A program made the position numbers and the translations under genes. This document shows, in pieces, positions 1 to 7,362 of a DNA stretch of 16,810 nucleotides (its first letter is position 1; every line of letters begins with the position of its first letter). A model generated the notes under the pieces. The model searched no databases and had not been told where the DNA came from. It saw only the letters and a program-made list of their open reading frames with translations. Source of the stretch: JBAXGE01 sp044344145 (GTDB lineage: Bacteria > Planctomycetota > Phycisphaerae > WQYP01); contig JBIJDM010000034.1 in the NCBI GenBank assembly GCA_044344145.1, positions 1 to 16,810 on the forward strand, written 5' to 3'.

Positions 1-1061
1 AGCCAGTGCCAGACCGATAGCCCCCAGCGTCGCCGACAGGGCCACATGCCACCGACGTTCGCCGGTGCGGTCGGAGTGCAGGCCGATGATGACCATGCCA
101 ATCGCCGCCGCGCCGAAGGGGATGGCCGAGAGCAATCCCACCCGCAAATCTACCAGATAACCGGGAATGTCCTTAGCCAAGGAGCCCGAGGCCAGCAGAG
201 ACTTTTTACAGATGGTCGGCGTCCAATAATTGATCACGTAAAAGCCGAACATCAGCATCATATAGATGATACTCAACAGCCACACCCGGCCATTGGTGAA
301 GGCGTGTTTGATCTCGTGGCTGTGGCCCGAAGGGTGATTGTGGCGTTCGTGGGCCATGCGGTTGGTCAGAATAGCGCGTTCCTCGGCGGTGAGCCACTTG
401 GCATCTTTGGGGTAATCCGTCAGATAGTACAACACCACACAACCGAGTAGAACCGTAGGGATACCTTCCATTAGAAACAGCCATTGCCACGGGTGCAAGA
501 GTTGCGAATCCCGCGTGGCATACAGGATATACCCACCCAGCGGATTGCCGATGATGCCCGAGATGGCGGTGGAAGTCAGGAATAATGCCCCGGCCCGCGC
601 CCGCTGCCGCGCGGGCACCCAGTAGGACAGATAAAGTATCATTCCCGGGAAAAAGCCCGCTTCCGCCACGCCCAGCAGAAACCGCAGGATGTAAAACAAC
701 GTAGGCGAATTAGTGAACATGAAGCAGCACGAAATCAGCCCCCACGAGATCATGATCCGGGCGATCCAGCGGCGCGGGCCGACTTTTTCCTGAATCAGGT
801 TCGAGGGAATCTCGCACAGGAAGTAGCCGATGAAAAATACCGATACCCCAAAAGCGTACACGCCATCATTGAAGCCCGGAATGCCCAGTTTGGCATCCAT
901 CATCTGCAGCTTGGCGATGGAGATGTTCACCCGGTCAATCTAGTTCATCAGGTACAGGATGACGATGAACGGGATCAGTCGCCACATCACTTTTTTACCA
1001 CCTGTGCCTCTTGGGCCGGGGTGTGGGTAATGGGGGCGGGCGCTGTATTGGTTTGACTCAT
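1..1061 (-). pseudogene. MFS transporter, ACS (anion:cation symporter) type, interrupted and cut by window edge
   Basis: The minus strand reads as a major facilitator transporter of the type that imports organic or sugar acids (tartrate, hexuronate-like) by cation symport in the inner membrane. Seen: TM1-like VMWRLIPFIVILYLMN, then IDRVNIS, the loop GPRRW after the second segment, and the FLLGVAEAGFFPGM stretch typical of this family; the frame is open from 939 to the window edge (313 codons), so the C-terminal half lies outside. Two lesions sit near the start. An N-terminus beginning ATG at 1061 (MSQTNTAPAPITHTPAQEAQ) runs into TGA at 989-987 and must shift -1 at a run of six A to enter the transporter frame. 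An in-frame TAG (942-940) then replaces the aromatic residue usual between N and the D of the NYxDR motif. Restarting after the TAG would lose TM1. Most likely a recent pseudogene or sequence errors. No good Shine-Dalgarno precedes 1061. Confidence 0.85.
987..998 (-). other. A-AAA-AAG slippery heptamer followed by TGA at the transporter frame break
   Basis: On the minus strand the codons GTA AAA AAG are followed directly by TGA. The heptamer A-AAA-AAG, phased as in the classic dnaX -1 frameshift site, lies exactly where a -1 shift would restore the transporter frame and read V-K-K-V-M-W. A homopolymer indel explains the same observation more simply. The downstream TAG (942-940) argues against a working programmed frameshift. 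Confidence 0.5.
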
Positions 1062-1307
1062 AACTTATATACCGTAGCGAAAGGAACCTATGATGCCTGA
1101 GCGTAAGCAGGGGGCTTAACACTCATTCACACCCTCCATACGTGCCCGGCTTACCGCCAGAAACGTCCCGCATGTTTCGCAATCACGTGTGACTTGCGGG
1201 CAGTCGCACATTTCTGCCGCGCAGTATACCACCGATGCCGGTGCCTGCAAACATCCCATATGCTGGCCCAGTGGGCAGATATTTTTATCGGCGGAAGCGC
1301 AACAAAT
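1062..1307. other. Intergenic stretch without a recognisable gene
   Basis: Between the start of the broken transporter and the helicase terminator I see no coding frame with protein-like composition, no RNA gene and no convincing promoter. Short open frames here overlap on both strands and have no ribosome binding site. Confidence 0.5.
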
Positions 1308-1335
1308 AAGCCCCGGCCAACAATGGCCGGGGCTT
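1308..1335 (-). terminator. Stem-loop terminator after the DEAD-box helicase gene
   Basis: A perfect 12-bp inverted repeat (AAGCCCCGGCCA / TGGCCGGGGCTT) with a 4-nt loop starts 24 nt after the helicase stop codon. On the minus strand it is followed by ATTTGTT, a modest T-rich tail; on the plus strand by TTGTGTTT, so it may work in both directions. Confidence 0.7.
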
Positions 1336-1359
1336 TGTGTTTAATTGCTTGCACCGTAT

Positions 1360-3102
1360 TTAGCGCGAACCCGCCGGGCCGTTGAAACGCGGCTTTTGCG
1401 TGTAGCGTTTGCCGGGGTGGCGGGCGCCGAAAGGCCCCGAGCGGTTCGGGGGGCCACCACTGGAATTCCCCTTGCCGGGCAGGCCGGTACGGCGGTAGCC
1501 TTCACCGGTGGGTTGACCACCAGGTCCGGTGTAACCGCCACGGCTGGCATTGCCGGGCTGGGTGGCGCGGGGACCGCCGGAATTGGCGTTATAGGGGCGC
1601 CCGAAGCTGTGCGCTTTGCGCTCGCCGGGACCTGCCGGGCTGCGGCCATAATTGGGGCCGTGGCCGGTGCCCCGTTCCGGGGGACGTTCCGCACTGCGTT
1701 CCGGGGCCCGTTCGGGCCGACGTTCGGGCGCGCGGTCGAAACGACGTTCCGGCGGACGACTGTCGCGGCGATTGAAATCGCCCCCACCGGACCGCGGGGC
1801 CGCATCACGCGGCGGGCGCGAGTCAGAGCGCGGCGCGGAAGTGTGCGGGGCCGAATCCGAGAACGACTTTTTCTTGAATTCCTTGGGCCGCGGCGGATAG
1901 TTGCCGTATTCGCTGGGCAATTGCGGCTTGCGTTCGCGCTGCGGGCCACCATCGCCCCGCTTGGGCGCGGCGACATCATACTCAAAGTCCGGCAGCGTCA
2001 CGCGCGGCAGACGTTTATTCACCGCACGTTCGATCTTGCGCAGATCATGTTCTTCTTCCGGCGAGACAAAAGTGAAGGCATCCCCGGTCATTTCCGCCCG
2101 GCCGGTACGGCCGATGCGGTGGATGTAATCTTCCACCAGATGCGGACAGTCATAATTGATCACGTGCGACACGGCGGGAATATCAATCCCGCGCGCGGCG
2201 ATATCCGTGGCGACCAGCACGCGGAAGCGTCCGGCCTTGAACCCGGCCAGCGCCAGCGTGCGCTGGTTCTGACTGCGGTTGCCGTGAATCGGGGCGCATC
2301 CCACGCCGCTGCGTTTGAGGAATTCCGCCACCTTGTCGGCGCGGTGTTTGGTACGCGTGAAGCAAATCACCGATTCCAAACCTTCGTTCTGCAGCAATTC
2401 CAGCAGCAGGGGGGATTTCAGATGGGCCGGAACAGGATAGATGGCCTGAGTGATACCCACCGCCGGGGCGGTTTGGCGTTCGATCTGGATATTGATCGGG
2501 TCCTTGAGCATTTCCTGGGTAAGCTGACGGATCTCCGGCGGCATCGTGGCCGAGAAGAACAGCGTCTGGCGTTTGGTGGGCACGCCTTTGAGAATGCGTT
2601 TGATATCGGGGAGGAAGCCCATGTCGAGCATACGGTCGGCTTCGTCGAGAATCAACACTTCCAGATTGGCAAAGCTGACATAATCCTGCCGCTGGTTCAT
2701 GTGATCCAGCAACCGGCCCGGCGTGGCGATGATGATGTCCACACCGCTGCGGAAGGCATGTTCCTGCCGGGGCATACCCACGCCGCCAAAAACCGGTTCG
2801 CCGGTGATGGGGGTATGGACGGCCATGGCCAGCAGATGCTCATGAATCTGGGCGGCCAGTTCGCGCGTGGGGGTCAGCACCAAAGCCCGGGGACCACGGA
2901 TCCGTTTCTGCATGAAACGGTGAATAGTGGGCAGGATAAAGGCGGCGGTCTTGCCCGAACCGGTCATGGCACAGGCCAAAAGGTCGCGTCCGGTCATGGC
3001 GGCGGGGATGGCTTCGGCCTGAATGGGAGTGGGACGGGTGAAGGCTAGGTCTTTCACGCCCCGTAAAATATCAGGGTGAAGTCCAAAGGAAGAAAACGGC
3101 AT
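1360..3102 (-). CDS. rhlE: DEAD-box ATP-dependent RNA helicase, RhlE-like
   Basis: ATP-dependent RNA unwinding enzyme, expected in the cytoplasm in ribosome assembly, RNA decay or cold adaptation. All core motifs are visible in the 580-residue product: Q motif FTRPTPIQ (21-28), Walker A AMTGSGKT (45-52), PTRELA (78-83), TPGR (127-130), DEAD (153-156), SAT (184-186), the domain-2 motif ATDIAARGIDIP (298-309) and HRIGRTGR (328-335). The catalytic core ends near residue 380. A low-complexity, basic Arg/Gly/Pro tail of about 200 residues follows, including PER repeats at 451-478; such tails bind RNA. The start is supported by GGAG 7 nt upstream of the ATG and by homology starting at MPFSSFGL. It is monocistronic, with its own promoter and terminator. 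RhlE is the closest named type; the exact paralogue is uncertain because planctomycetes often carry several. Confidence 0.95.
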   Translation of the reverse strand: MPFSSFGLHPDILRGVKDLAFTRPTPIQAEAIPAAMTGRDLLACAMTGSGKTAAFILPTIHRFMQKRIRGPRALVLTPTRELAAQIHEHLLAMAVHTPITGEPVFGGVGMPRQEHAFRSGVDIIIATPGRLLDHMNQRQDYVSFANLEVLILDEADRMLDMGFLPDIKRILKGVPTKRQTLFFSATMPPEIRQLTQEMLKDPINIQIERQTAPAVGITQAIYPVPAHLKSPLLLELLQNEGLESVICFTRTKHRADKVAEFLKRSGVGCAPIHGNRSQNQRTLALAGFKAGRFRVLVATDIAARGIDIPAVSHVINYDCPHLVEDYIHRIGRTGRAEMTGDAFTFVSPEEEHDLRKIERAVNKRLPRVTLPDFEYDVAAPKRGDGGPQRERKPQLPSEYGNYPPRPKEFKKKSFSDSAPHTSAPRSDSRPPRDAAPRSGGGDFNRRDSRPPERRFDRAPERRPERAPERSAERPPERGTGHGPNYGRSPAGPGERKAHSFGRPYNANSGGPRATQPGNASRGGYTGPGGQPTGEGYRRTGLPGKGNSSGGPPNRSGPFGARHPGKRYTQKPRFNGPAGSR

Positions 3103-3135
3103 AAAGTCTCCAAATACGTGCTGATCCCGATAAAA

Positions 3136-3407
3136 GGCGAGAGTCGAGCGTAGCTCCAGGCTGTCAGCTCGAACACGAGAAAATCAGCTCCGGCAGGTCT
3201 TAATGCTTTGTATTATAGCGATTTACGTGCGGCGGAGCAAATGAGGGCCCGGTGGGCAAGTGGTTCGGGGGAGGGGGGCACGACAATAATTTCAATTCGT
3301 CCGGCATTTACGGGGTAGGGGGTGGCTTCACCCCAAGTGGGCGGTACTTGTGTTTCCCTGAAATTAACCAATTAGGCCCAGTTGGGCCAGAAGACGCGAC
3401 TCTCGCC
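3136..3407. repeat. 11-bp inverted repeat flanking the helicase promoter
   Basis: GGCGAGAGTCG at 3136-3146 recurs as its exact reverse complement at 3397-3407, about 250 bp away. One copy lies in the helicase leader, the other in the otherwise empty space before the next gene. No transposase or target duplication is visible, so this could be a regulatory pair, an element relic, or chance. Confidence 0.35.
3212..3240 (-). promoter_or_regulatory. Sigma-70-type promoter of the DEAD-box helicase gene
   Basis: Minus strand: TTGCTC (3240-3235), a 17-bp spacer, and a perfect TATAAT (3217-3212). Transcription would start near 3205, giving a leader of about 100 nt before the helicase ATG at 3102. A long leader is common for cold-induced helicase genes, but no thermosensor structure was identified here. 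Confidence 0.6.
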
Positions 3408-3528
3408 GGAAATGCTGAGTGAACTAACTAAAGTGGACTGGTCTGCGGAAGTTTTCATGATTCCATGCGGTTCGAGCATGACCTCTAGGGTAAGAATATA
3501 TGAAATATTGGTAAACCCTGTTTGTGTA
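3241..3528. other. Non-coding spacer between divergent transcription units
   Basis: This spacer separates the helicase promoter from the promoter of the plus-strand peptidase cluster. It contains no plausible gene. One short perfect dyad, GGCCCA-GT-TGGGCC (3375-3388), and one copy of the 11-bp inverted repeat are present. A hairpin with one bulge, GTTTGTGT / ACACCAAAC, lies at its right edge (about 3520-3540) and overlaps the next promoter. Confidence 0.45.
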
Positions 3529-3557
3529 TAGACACCAAACCTTTGCCGCGTTAAATT
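3529..3557 (+). promoter_or_regulatory. Candidate promoter of the exported-peptidase gene cluster
   Basis: TAGACA (3529-3534; five of six consensus bases), a 17-bp spacer and TAAATT (3552-3557; four of six) fit a sigma-70-type promoter. The start would fall near 3564, about 34 nt before the chosen ATG at 3598. The -35 overlaps the bulged hairpin at about 3520-3540, which could be an operator. Confidence 0.5.
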
Positions 3558-3597
3558 AGAAAAAGACGTGGTAGTCGTAAAAGTGTGGAGCGTGTGG

Positions 3598-5172
3598 ATG
3601 TTAAGGAAATCTTGGATTCATTCTATTCGCCAACTGGTGAAGGCGCATCGCTGGCCGTTTGGTATTCTGGCAGTAGGTGGCCTATTCTTGGGCGTATTGT
3701 GGGGGATGACTCACACCGTCTTGGCCCCCCGGCCCGATCCTGTTTTGATCCCGGCGTCAGAATGTGCCGCATTTGAACACTTTGAACGTTTGAGCCGTGA
3801 TCATTTTGCCATTAATTTGGTGGGCGACACGACCATGTTTTTCCTGCTCAAACTCGAGCATGTAAAAGGCCGGGCGATCCAGCTTGACATCCGCAATGTG
3901 AGTAATTTCTGGCGTACCGCCAATCCTGTGTTTACCTATGCCAGCGACATCAATGACCCCGCCACGTATGTAACCGCACCGGTTACCGTGTTGGATAGCA
4001 GCAAGTTGGTCAAAGCTCCCAATGGTCCATTACTGCCGGAGGGGACCGGGCAGCAGTGGCAATTTGTGGCTAATTCCGCGTTTCATAAAAAAGCCCGCAT
4101 GCTAAGGATTAGCCAGACTTTCGAACAGGATACCGTTTGGGTAGCTATGCGTTACCCCTGTACACCGACGCTGGTCCAAAAATATACTGCAAGCTTGCAG
4201 ACTCGGGTAAATCAGGGCGTCTTGTCGGGGGTGAAAATACTCTCCGCCGGCACTACGCCCGAGGGCCGGCCCATGCAGGTGATTAAAATCGCCACGGGTA
4301 CCGAGGCGGAACAGAAGCGCAAGCCCGGGGTGTTGATTTATGCCCGCGAGCACGGGGCGGAGACCGATGGCGGTTGGGTCGCTCAGGGCGCAATTGAATT
4401 TCTGCTTTCCGATGATCCCGAGGCGGTGGCCATACGGGATAAACATGTATTCTTAATCCTACCGCTGTTGGACGCTGATGGGGCGGTAGCATCCGCGTAT
4501 GAACGGATTGCGCAGACCTTCGATTCCGATCCCAATCCACCTGAGTCGGTCAACTGGGCCCGGTTCTTCCGGGATTGGGTGGTAGCCGGTAATCGTCTGG
4601 AACTGGTTTACAATCTGCACAATGTGCAGTCTACAGAAGGCCCGCATATTTTTCCGCCCCAATTACAGGCCCGGACCCCGTATATCGAAGCGGCCAAGAC
4701 GCTGCAACCACTCATTATGGACGCCTTGACCACGGCCGGTTATGACATCCGCAACAAAGCCCGGCCTGGCGACAGCAAGGACCGACTGGCAGGGTTTATC
4801 CATTTCTTTTATGGTGCGTTGCCCCAACCCTATGAACTTAACATGCAGGCACCACGACGACATCTGACCTTGGGTGAATTAAAAAATATGGGTGCGGTAT
4901 TGGTGCGCAGTTCGGCCGCTTTTCTGGCATCCCCGGCGGCTCAGCCGGTGCGGGCGGAATGTCAGCGCCGGGCGCTCTGGCGCGAAGCGGCGCGGGCGCG
5001 GTATGCTGCATATGTTATGTCGCAGGGGATCATTATGGATGAGTACTTATATTCCGATCTGAGCCTTTTTGAGCTTGAATGGCGTGCGCAAAAGAGTAAA
5101 TATCCCGTAGGGTACGAAGCCTTGGAACGGACGCCCCTGCCCGATAGCCTGCAAGATTGTCTAGAAAAGTAA
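3598..5172 (+). CDS. Membrane-anchored M14 family metallopeptidase, cytosolic-carboxypeptidase-like
   Basis: Predicted zinc carboxypeptidase of family M14, resembling cytosolic carboxypeptidases (CCP/AGBL type) but tethered to the membrane. Seen in the 524-residue product: a transmembrane helix (about 20-37), an N-terminal beta-rich domain (about 55-200) ending in the CCP-like WVAMRYPCTPTLVQKYTASL, then the peptidase core. Zinc ligands are H252 and E255 (AREHGAETDGGW) and H341 (YNLHN); the general base is E413 (QPYELN). The usual DLNR arginine motif is not plain: only VNWAR (N319, R322) lies in its place, so substrate specificity may differ. I chose ATG 3598, with GGAG 7 nt upstream, over the in-frame GTG at 3568, which has no ribosome binding site and lies almost on the predicted transcription start. 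First gene of a tight cluster; the next start is 9 nt past its stop, whose TAA overlaps the next Shine-Dalgarno. Natural substrate unknown. Confidence 0.8.
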   Translation: MLRKSWIHSIRQLVKAHRWPFGILAVGGLFLGVLWGMTHTVLAPRPDPVLIPASECAAFEHFERLSRDHFAINLVGDTTMFFLLKLEHVKGRAIQLDIRNVSNFWRTANPVFTYASDINDPATYVTAPVTVLDSSKLVKAPNGPLLPEGTGQQWQFVANSAFHKKARMLRISQTFEQDTVWVAMRYPCTPTLVQKYTASLQTRVNQGVLSGVKILSAGTTPEGRPMQVIKIATGTEAEQKRKPGVLIYAREHGAETDGGWVAQGAIEFLLSDDPEAVAIRDKHVFLILPLLDADGAVASAYERIAQTFDSDPNPPESVNWARFFRDWVVAGNRLELVYNLHNVQSTEGPHIFPPQLQARTPYIEAAKTLQPLIMDALTTAGYDIRNKARPGDSKDRLAGFIHFFYGALPQPYELNMQAPRRHLTLGELKNMGAVLVRSSAAFLASPAAQPVRAECQRRALWREAARARYAAYVMSQGIIMDEYLYSDLSLFELEWRAQKSKYPVGYEALERTPLPDSLQDCLEK

Positions 5173-5181
5173 GGAGTACGT

Positions 5182-5985
5182 ATGCGTGCGAAAAGTTGGG
5201 TGACTATGTTGGTGATGATTCCGCTGACCCTGGGGGTGGCGGGGTATGGATCGGTCTGGTTGCAGCAGAGGCTTGGTTATGGTAATCAAACCCCGGCAAT
5301 CGCCGTGCGTCTCACGAAAAACACGGCCAACCTCGGTGGTGAATTTGTCATCGGTTATGAGGTGAGTCATGCAGACTTTGACCAAGTGACCGTCCAAATT
5401 ACCAATAAGGACCAAGTGGTGATCGCGAACTGGACCGGGGAGGTGGGTACAGTAGGATCGCATCAGGTTGTCTGGACCGGGGCGGTGTGGACCACCGGGG
5501 CGCACGAGGGAGCCAGTGCCAATCCCAACAATGGGCCATATCTCATTGAGGCCATCGGCTACAAAGGACAACAGGAGAAAGGACGGTCATTGCCAATTAC
5601 CAGGATAAACACCCAACTTATCATCGGTGTGGATCTGAGTGACGACAAGCCGTCGTCGAATGAAATATCTTCGGGCTTATATGCGCCTAATTTCGGATTG
5701 GATGGTACAACCGCAGAGATAATAGCCGTTGGACTTGCCACCCAATCCGGAGGCAGGATATGGGCCACCCAACCGCCCACCTTCAGTGATATCGAAAGAG
5801 CGGATTTGGATAATGACGCCAAAGAAGAAATTAAAAAAGTGCATGTACGACAGGTGTTCCAATCTAATGTGCCCGATGGAACGTACCATGTGGTCATTGA
5901 TAAACTCCGCGATCAAGCAGGGAACAAGGGCGTTGATGGCTCGTCGGCGGGTGTGTGTTTAGATTGGAATTTTACTTTATATTGA
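5182..5985 (+). CDS. Membrane-anchored protein with two Ig-like beta-sandwich domains
   Basis: Function unknown; a structural or binding role in the envelope is inferred. The 267-residue product begins with an uncleaved-looking signal anchor (about 8-26). Residues about 38-133 resemble a FlgD-type Ig-like fold: alternating strands, then GSHQVVWTG and a late NNGPYLIEAIGYKG strand. Residues about 138-267 form a second region ending in VPDGTYHVVIDKLRDQAGN, a pattern common at the end of bacterial Ig-like domains (dGtY...D.aGN). No catalytic motif was seen. AAGGAG (5171-5176), 5 nt before the ATG, sets the start. Its place directly behind the M14 peptidase suggests an accessory or substrate-binding partner. 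The domain assignment rests on pattern only. Confidence 0.7.
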   Translation: MRAKSWVTMLVMIPLTLGVAGYGSVWLQQRLGYGNQTPAIAVRLTKNTANLGGEFVIGYEVSHADFDQVTVQITNKDQVVIANWTGEVGTVGSHQVVWTGAVWTTGAHEGASANPNNGPYLIEAIGYKGQQEKGRSLPITRINTQLIIGVDLSDDKPSSNEISSGLYAPNFGLDGTTAEIIAVGLATQSGGRIWATQPPTFSDIERADLDNDAKEEIKKVHVRQVFQSNVPDGTYHVVIDKLRDQAGNKGVDGSSAGVCLDWNFTLY

Positions 5986-6000
5986 TACCAAAGGATGTAG

Positions 6001-7338
6001 ATGTTTAACTCTGACCAAAAACATTATCTCACGAAAGTGCTTGTGGTTGTAGCGCTAACAGGGGTGTTGGTGTGGGTGCTGGTCGCGCATTTCCGCAAAG
6101 AAACCCCCGTATCTAATCACGCTGCGCTATCTCGGGTAAATCCAACCACTGCCACGCGGCCCGCGCCGGCAGCCACGACGCAGCCGGATGTCATCAATGT
6201 CGCGGAGTACATCACGCAGATATGGCCGAAACGTAACGCGATTGTAGCTTCGGGTGATGCAAACGCGGTGCTCGATGAAGCGCTGCGGAAGCTGGCCAGT
6301 GTGGAGGATAAGGATATTCGTGATTATACCAAGGGTATGGTCTTGCTGCTGACTACCGCGCAGGTCCGTATTCCCGAGGATATCACCGCGCTGTTGGCCC
6401 GACCCATACCTGCGGCGTTGCCTAACCCGAAGATTGAACCACGCATCCTCGCCGCTGGTGCGACCTTGGCATTGATCAAAGTGTGTAACGATGCTCGTGC
6501 AGGGCAACCGGTCCCCTGGAGTAACAACCCGACCTTTCACATCGCATTATTAACCTATATGGTCGAACACGATCCCACCTATCCGTCTCGTCTGATGGCG
6601 AGCCTGAGCCTGATACAGACATCTCAGGCCATGGACCAAGACACGGATCCCCGGACCCTTTCAGATGCTGCCACAGTATTCAAGGTTGTTGACACCTGCA
6701 TAGAATCATTATTGACGGCAGCAATCGAAACGCCCACGCTGGACGTCCGTGCCGGAATCATCCTGCTGACTGCGACTGGCGGGGAGAACCAAACTATGTA
6801 TGGCTGGTTATTCCTTAAGGTGATGACGCAAGAGCAGGTTGCTGATACTATGCTTGAGGAAACCTTTGGGCGAATCCAAAAAATACTTGATGCTGTGATG
6901 CAACAACCTCAGATGCAGGGGATGGAGCAGATTTTGGAGAAAAGATTGCTCTGGCGGCGAGATTTTGCAGCGTATCCGCAAAAAAAACTAGCCTATGTTC
7001 TTGCTGGCCTTCCGCATTTTCGTTTGGCGAAGGCAACCTACCAAGATTACATTGCGGCCATGAACCGTGGGGATATAAATGCTATCGCCAAGTATCGTGG
7101 CACTACGGATTTAGAACGGACCGCAAAGTACTATACGCTGGGTAAAATATTTGGAGAAAAAGTTATGCGAGTAGACATCGTGGATATTAAGTATAGAAAA
7201 GTCAACATTATACCAGACATCGGTCCGAAGGTTTGTATGATGGTGGTTGCTAGGCTTGTCAAGTCGGACGGAAGTACATTATCACAAGTGTATGAGATGA
7301 ACTTGACACATACCGTTAATGGCTATATTGTTGACTAA
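6001..7338 (+). CDS. Membrane-anchored protein of unknown family, helical body with possible NTF2-like end
   Basis: I do not recognise this 445-residue protein. It has a short cytoplasmic start, one transmembrane helix (about 12-30), and a Pro/Ala/Thr-rich linker (about 45-62) that probably spans the periplasm or wall. A long, mostly helical body follows (about 65-335). The last 110 residues (YQDYIAAMNRGDINAIAKY, then strands ending in NLTHTVNGYIVD) have the helix-then-sheet layout of NTF2/SnoaL-like domains, which I offer only as a possibility. No enzyme motif is visible. AAGGA (5991-5995) 5 nt before the ATG supports the start, and the gap from the previous gene is 15 nt. Same N-in, body-out design as its two upstream neighbours, which suggests a shared complex at the membrane. 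Confidence 0.7.
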   Translation: MFNSDQKHYLTKVLVVVALTGVLVWVLVAHFRKETPVSNHAALSRVNPTTATRPAPAATTQPDVINVAEYITQIWPKRNAIVASGDANAVLDEALRKLASVEDKDIRDYTKGMVLLLTTAQVRIPEDITALLARPIPAALPNPKIEPRILAAGATLALIKVCNDARAGQPVPWSNNPTFHIALLTYMVEHDPTYPSRLMASLSLIQTSQAMDQDTDPRTLSDAATVFKVVDTCIESLLTAAIETPTLDVRAGIILLTATGGENQTMYGWLFLKVMTQEQVADTMLEETFGRIQKILDAVMQQPQMQGMEQILEKRLLWRRDFAAYPQKKLAYVLAGLPHFRLAKATYQDYIAAMNRGDINAIAKYRGTTDLERTAKYYTLGKIFGEKVMRVDIVDIKYRKVNIIPDIGPKVCMMVVARLVKSDGSTLSQVYEMNLTHTVNGYIVD

Positions 7339-7362
7339 TGAATCGAGTAAAAGGAGATTATA

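Noticed and set aside
940..942. TAG reassigned to an amino acid in this genome
   Set aside because: The prepilin-like gene ends with TAG (16039-16037) at a natural protein end, so TAG works as a stop.
940..1122. A start for the transporter at the ATG at 1122 in the transporter frame
   Set aside because: The residues before VMWRLIP in this frame (SNQYSARPHYPHPG) do not look like a transporter N-terminus, whereas the other frame gives a typical one. The TAG would still interrupt the gene.
1345..3048. Open frame of 567 codons antisense to the DEAD-box helicase gene
   Set aside because: It mirrors the Arg/Gly/Pro-rich helicase tail and G+C-rich core, has biased composition and no domain or ribosome site. 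The opposite strand has every helicase motif.
3518..3540. Transposon end or attachment site at the GTTTGTGT-ATAG-ACACCAAAC hairpin
   Set aside because: No integrase or transposase, no target duplication and no second copy was seen. It fits better as a small hairpin overlapping the cluster promoter.
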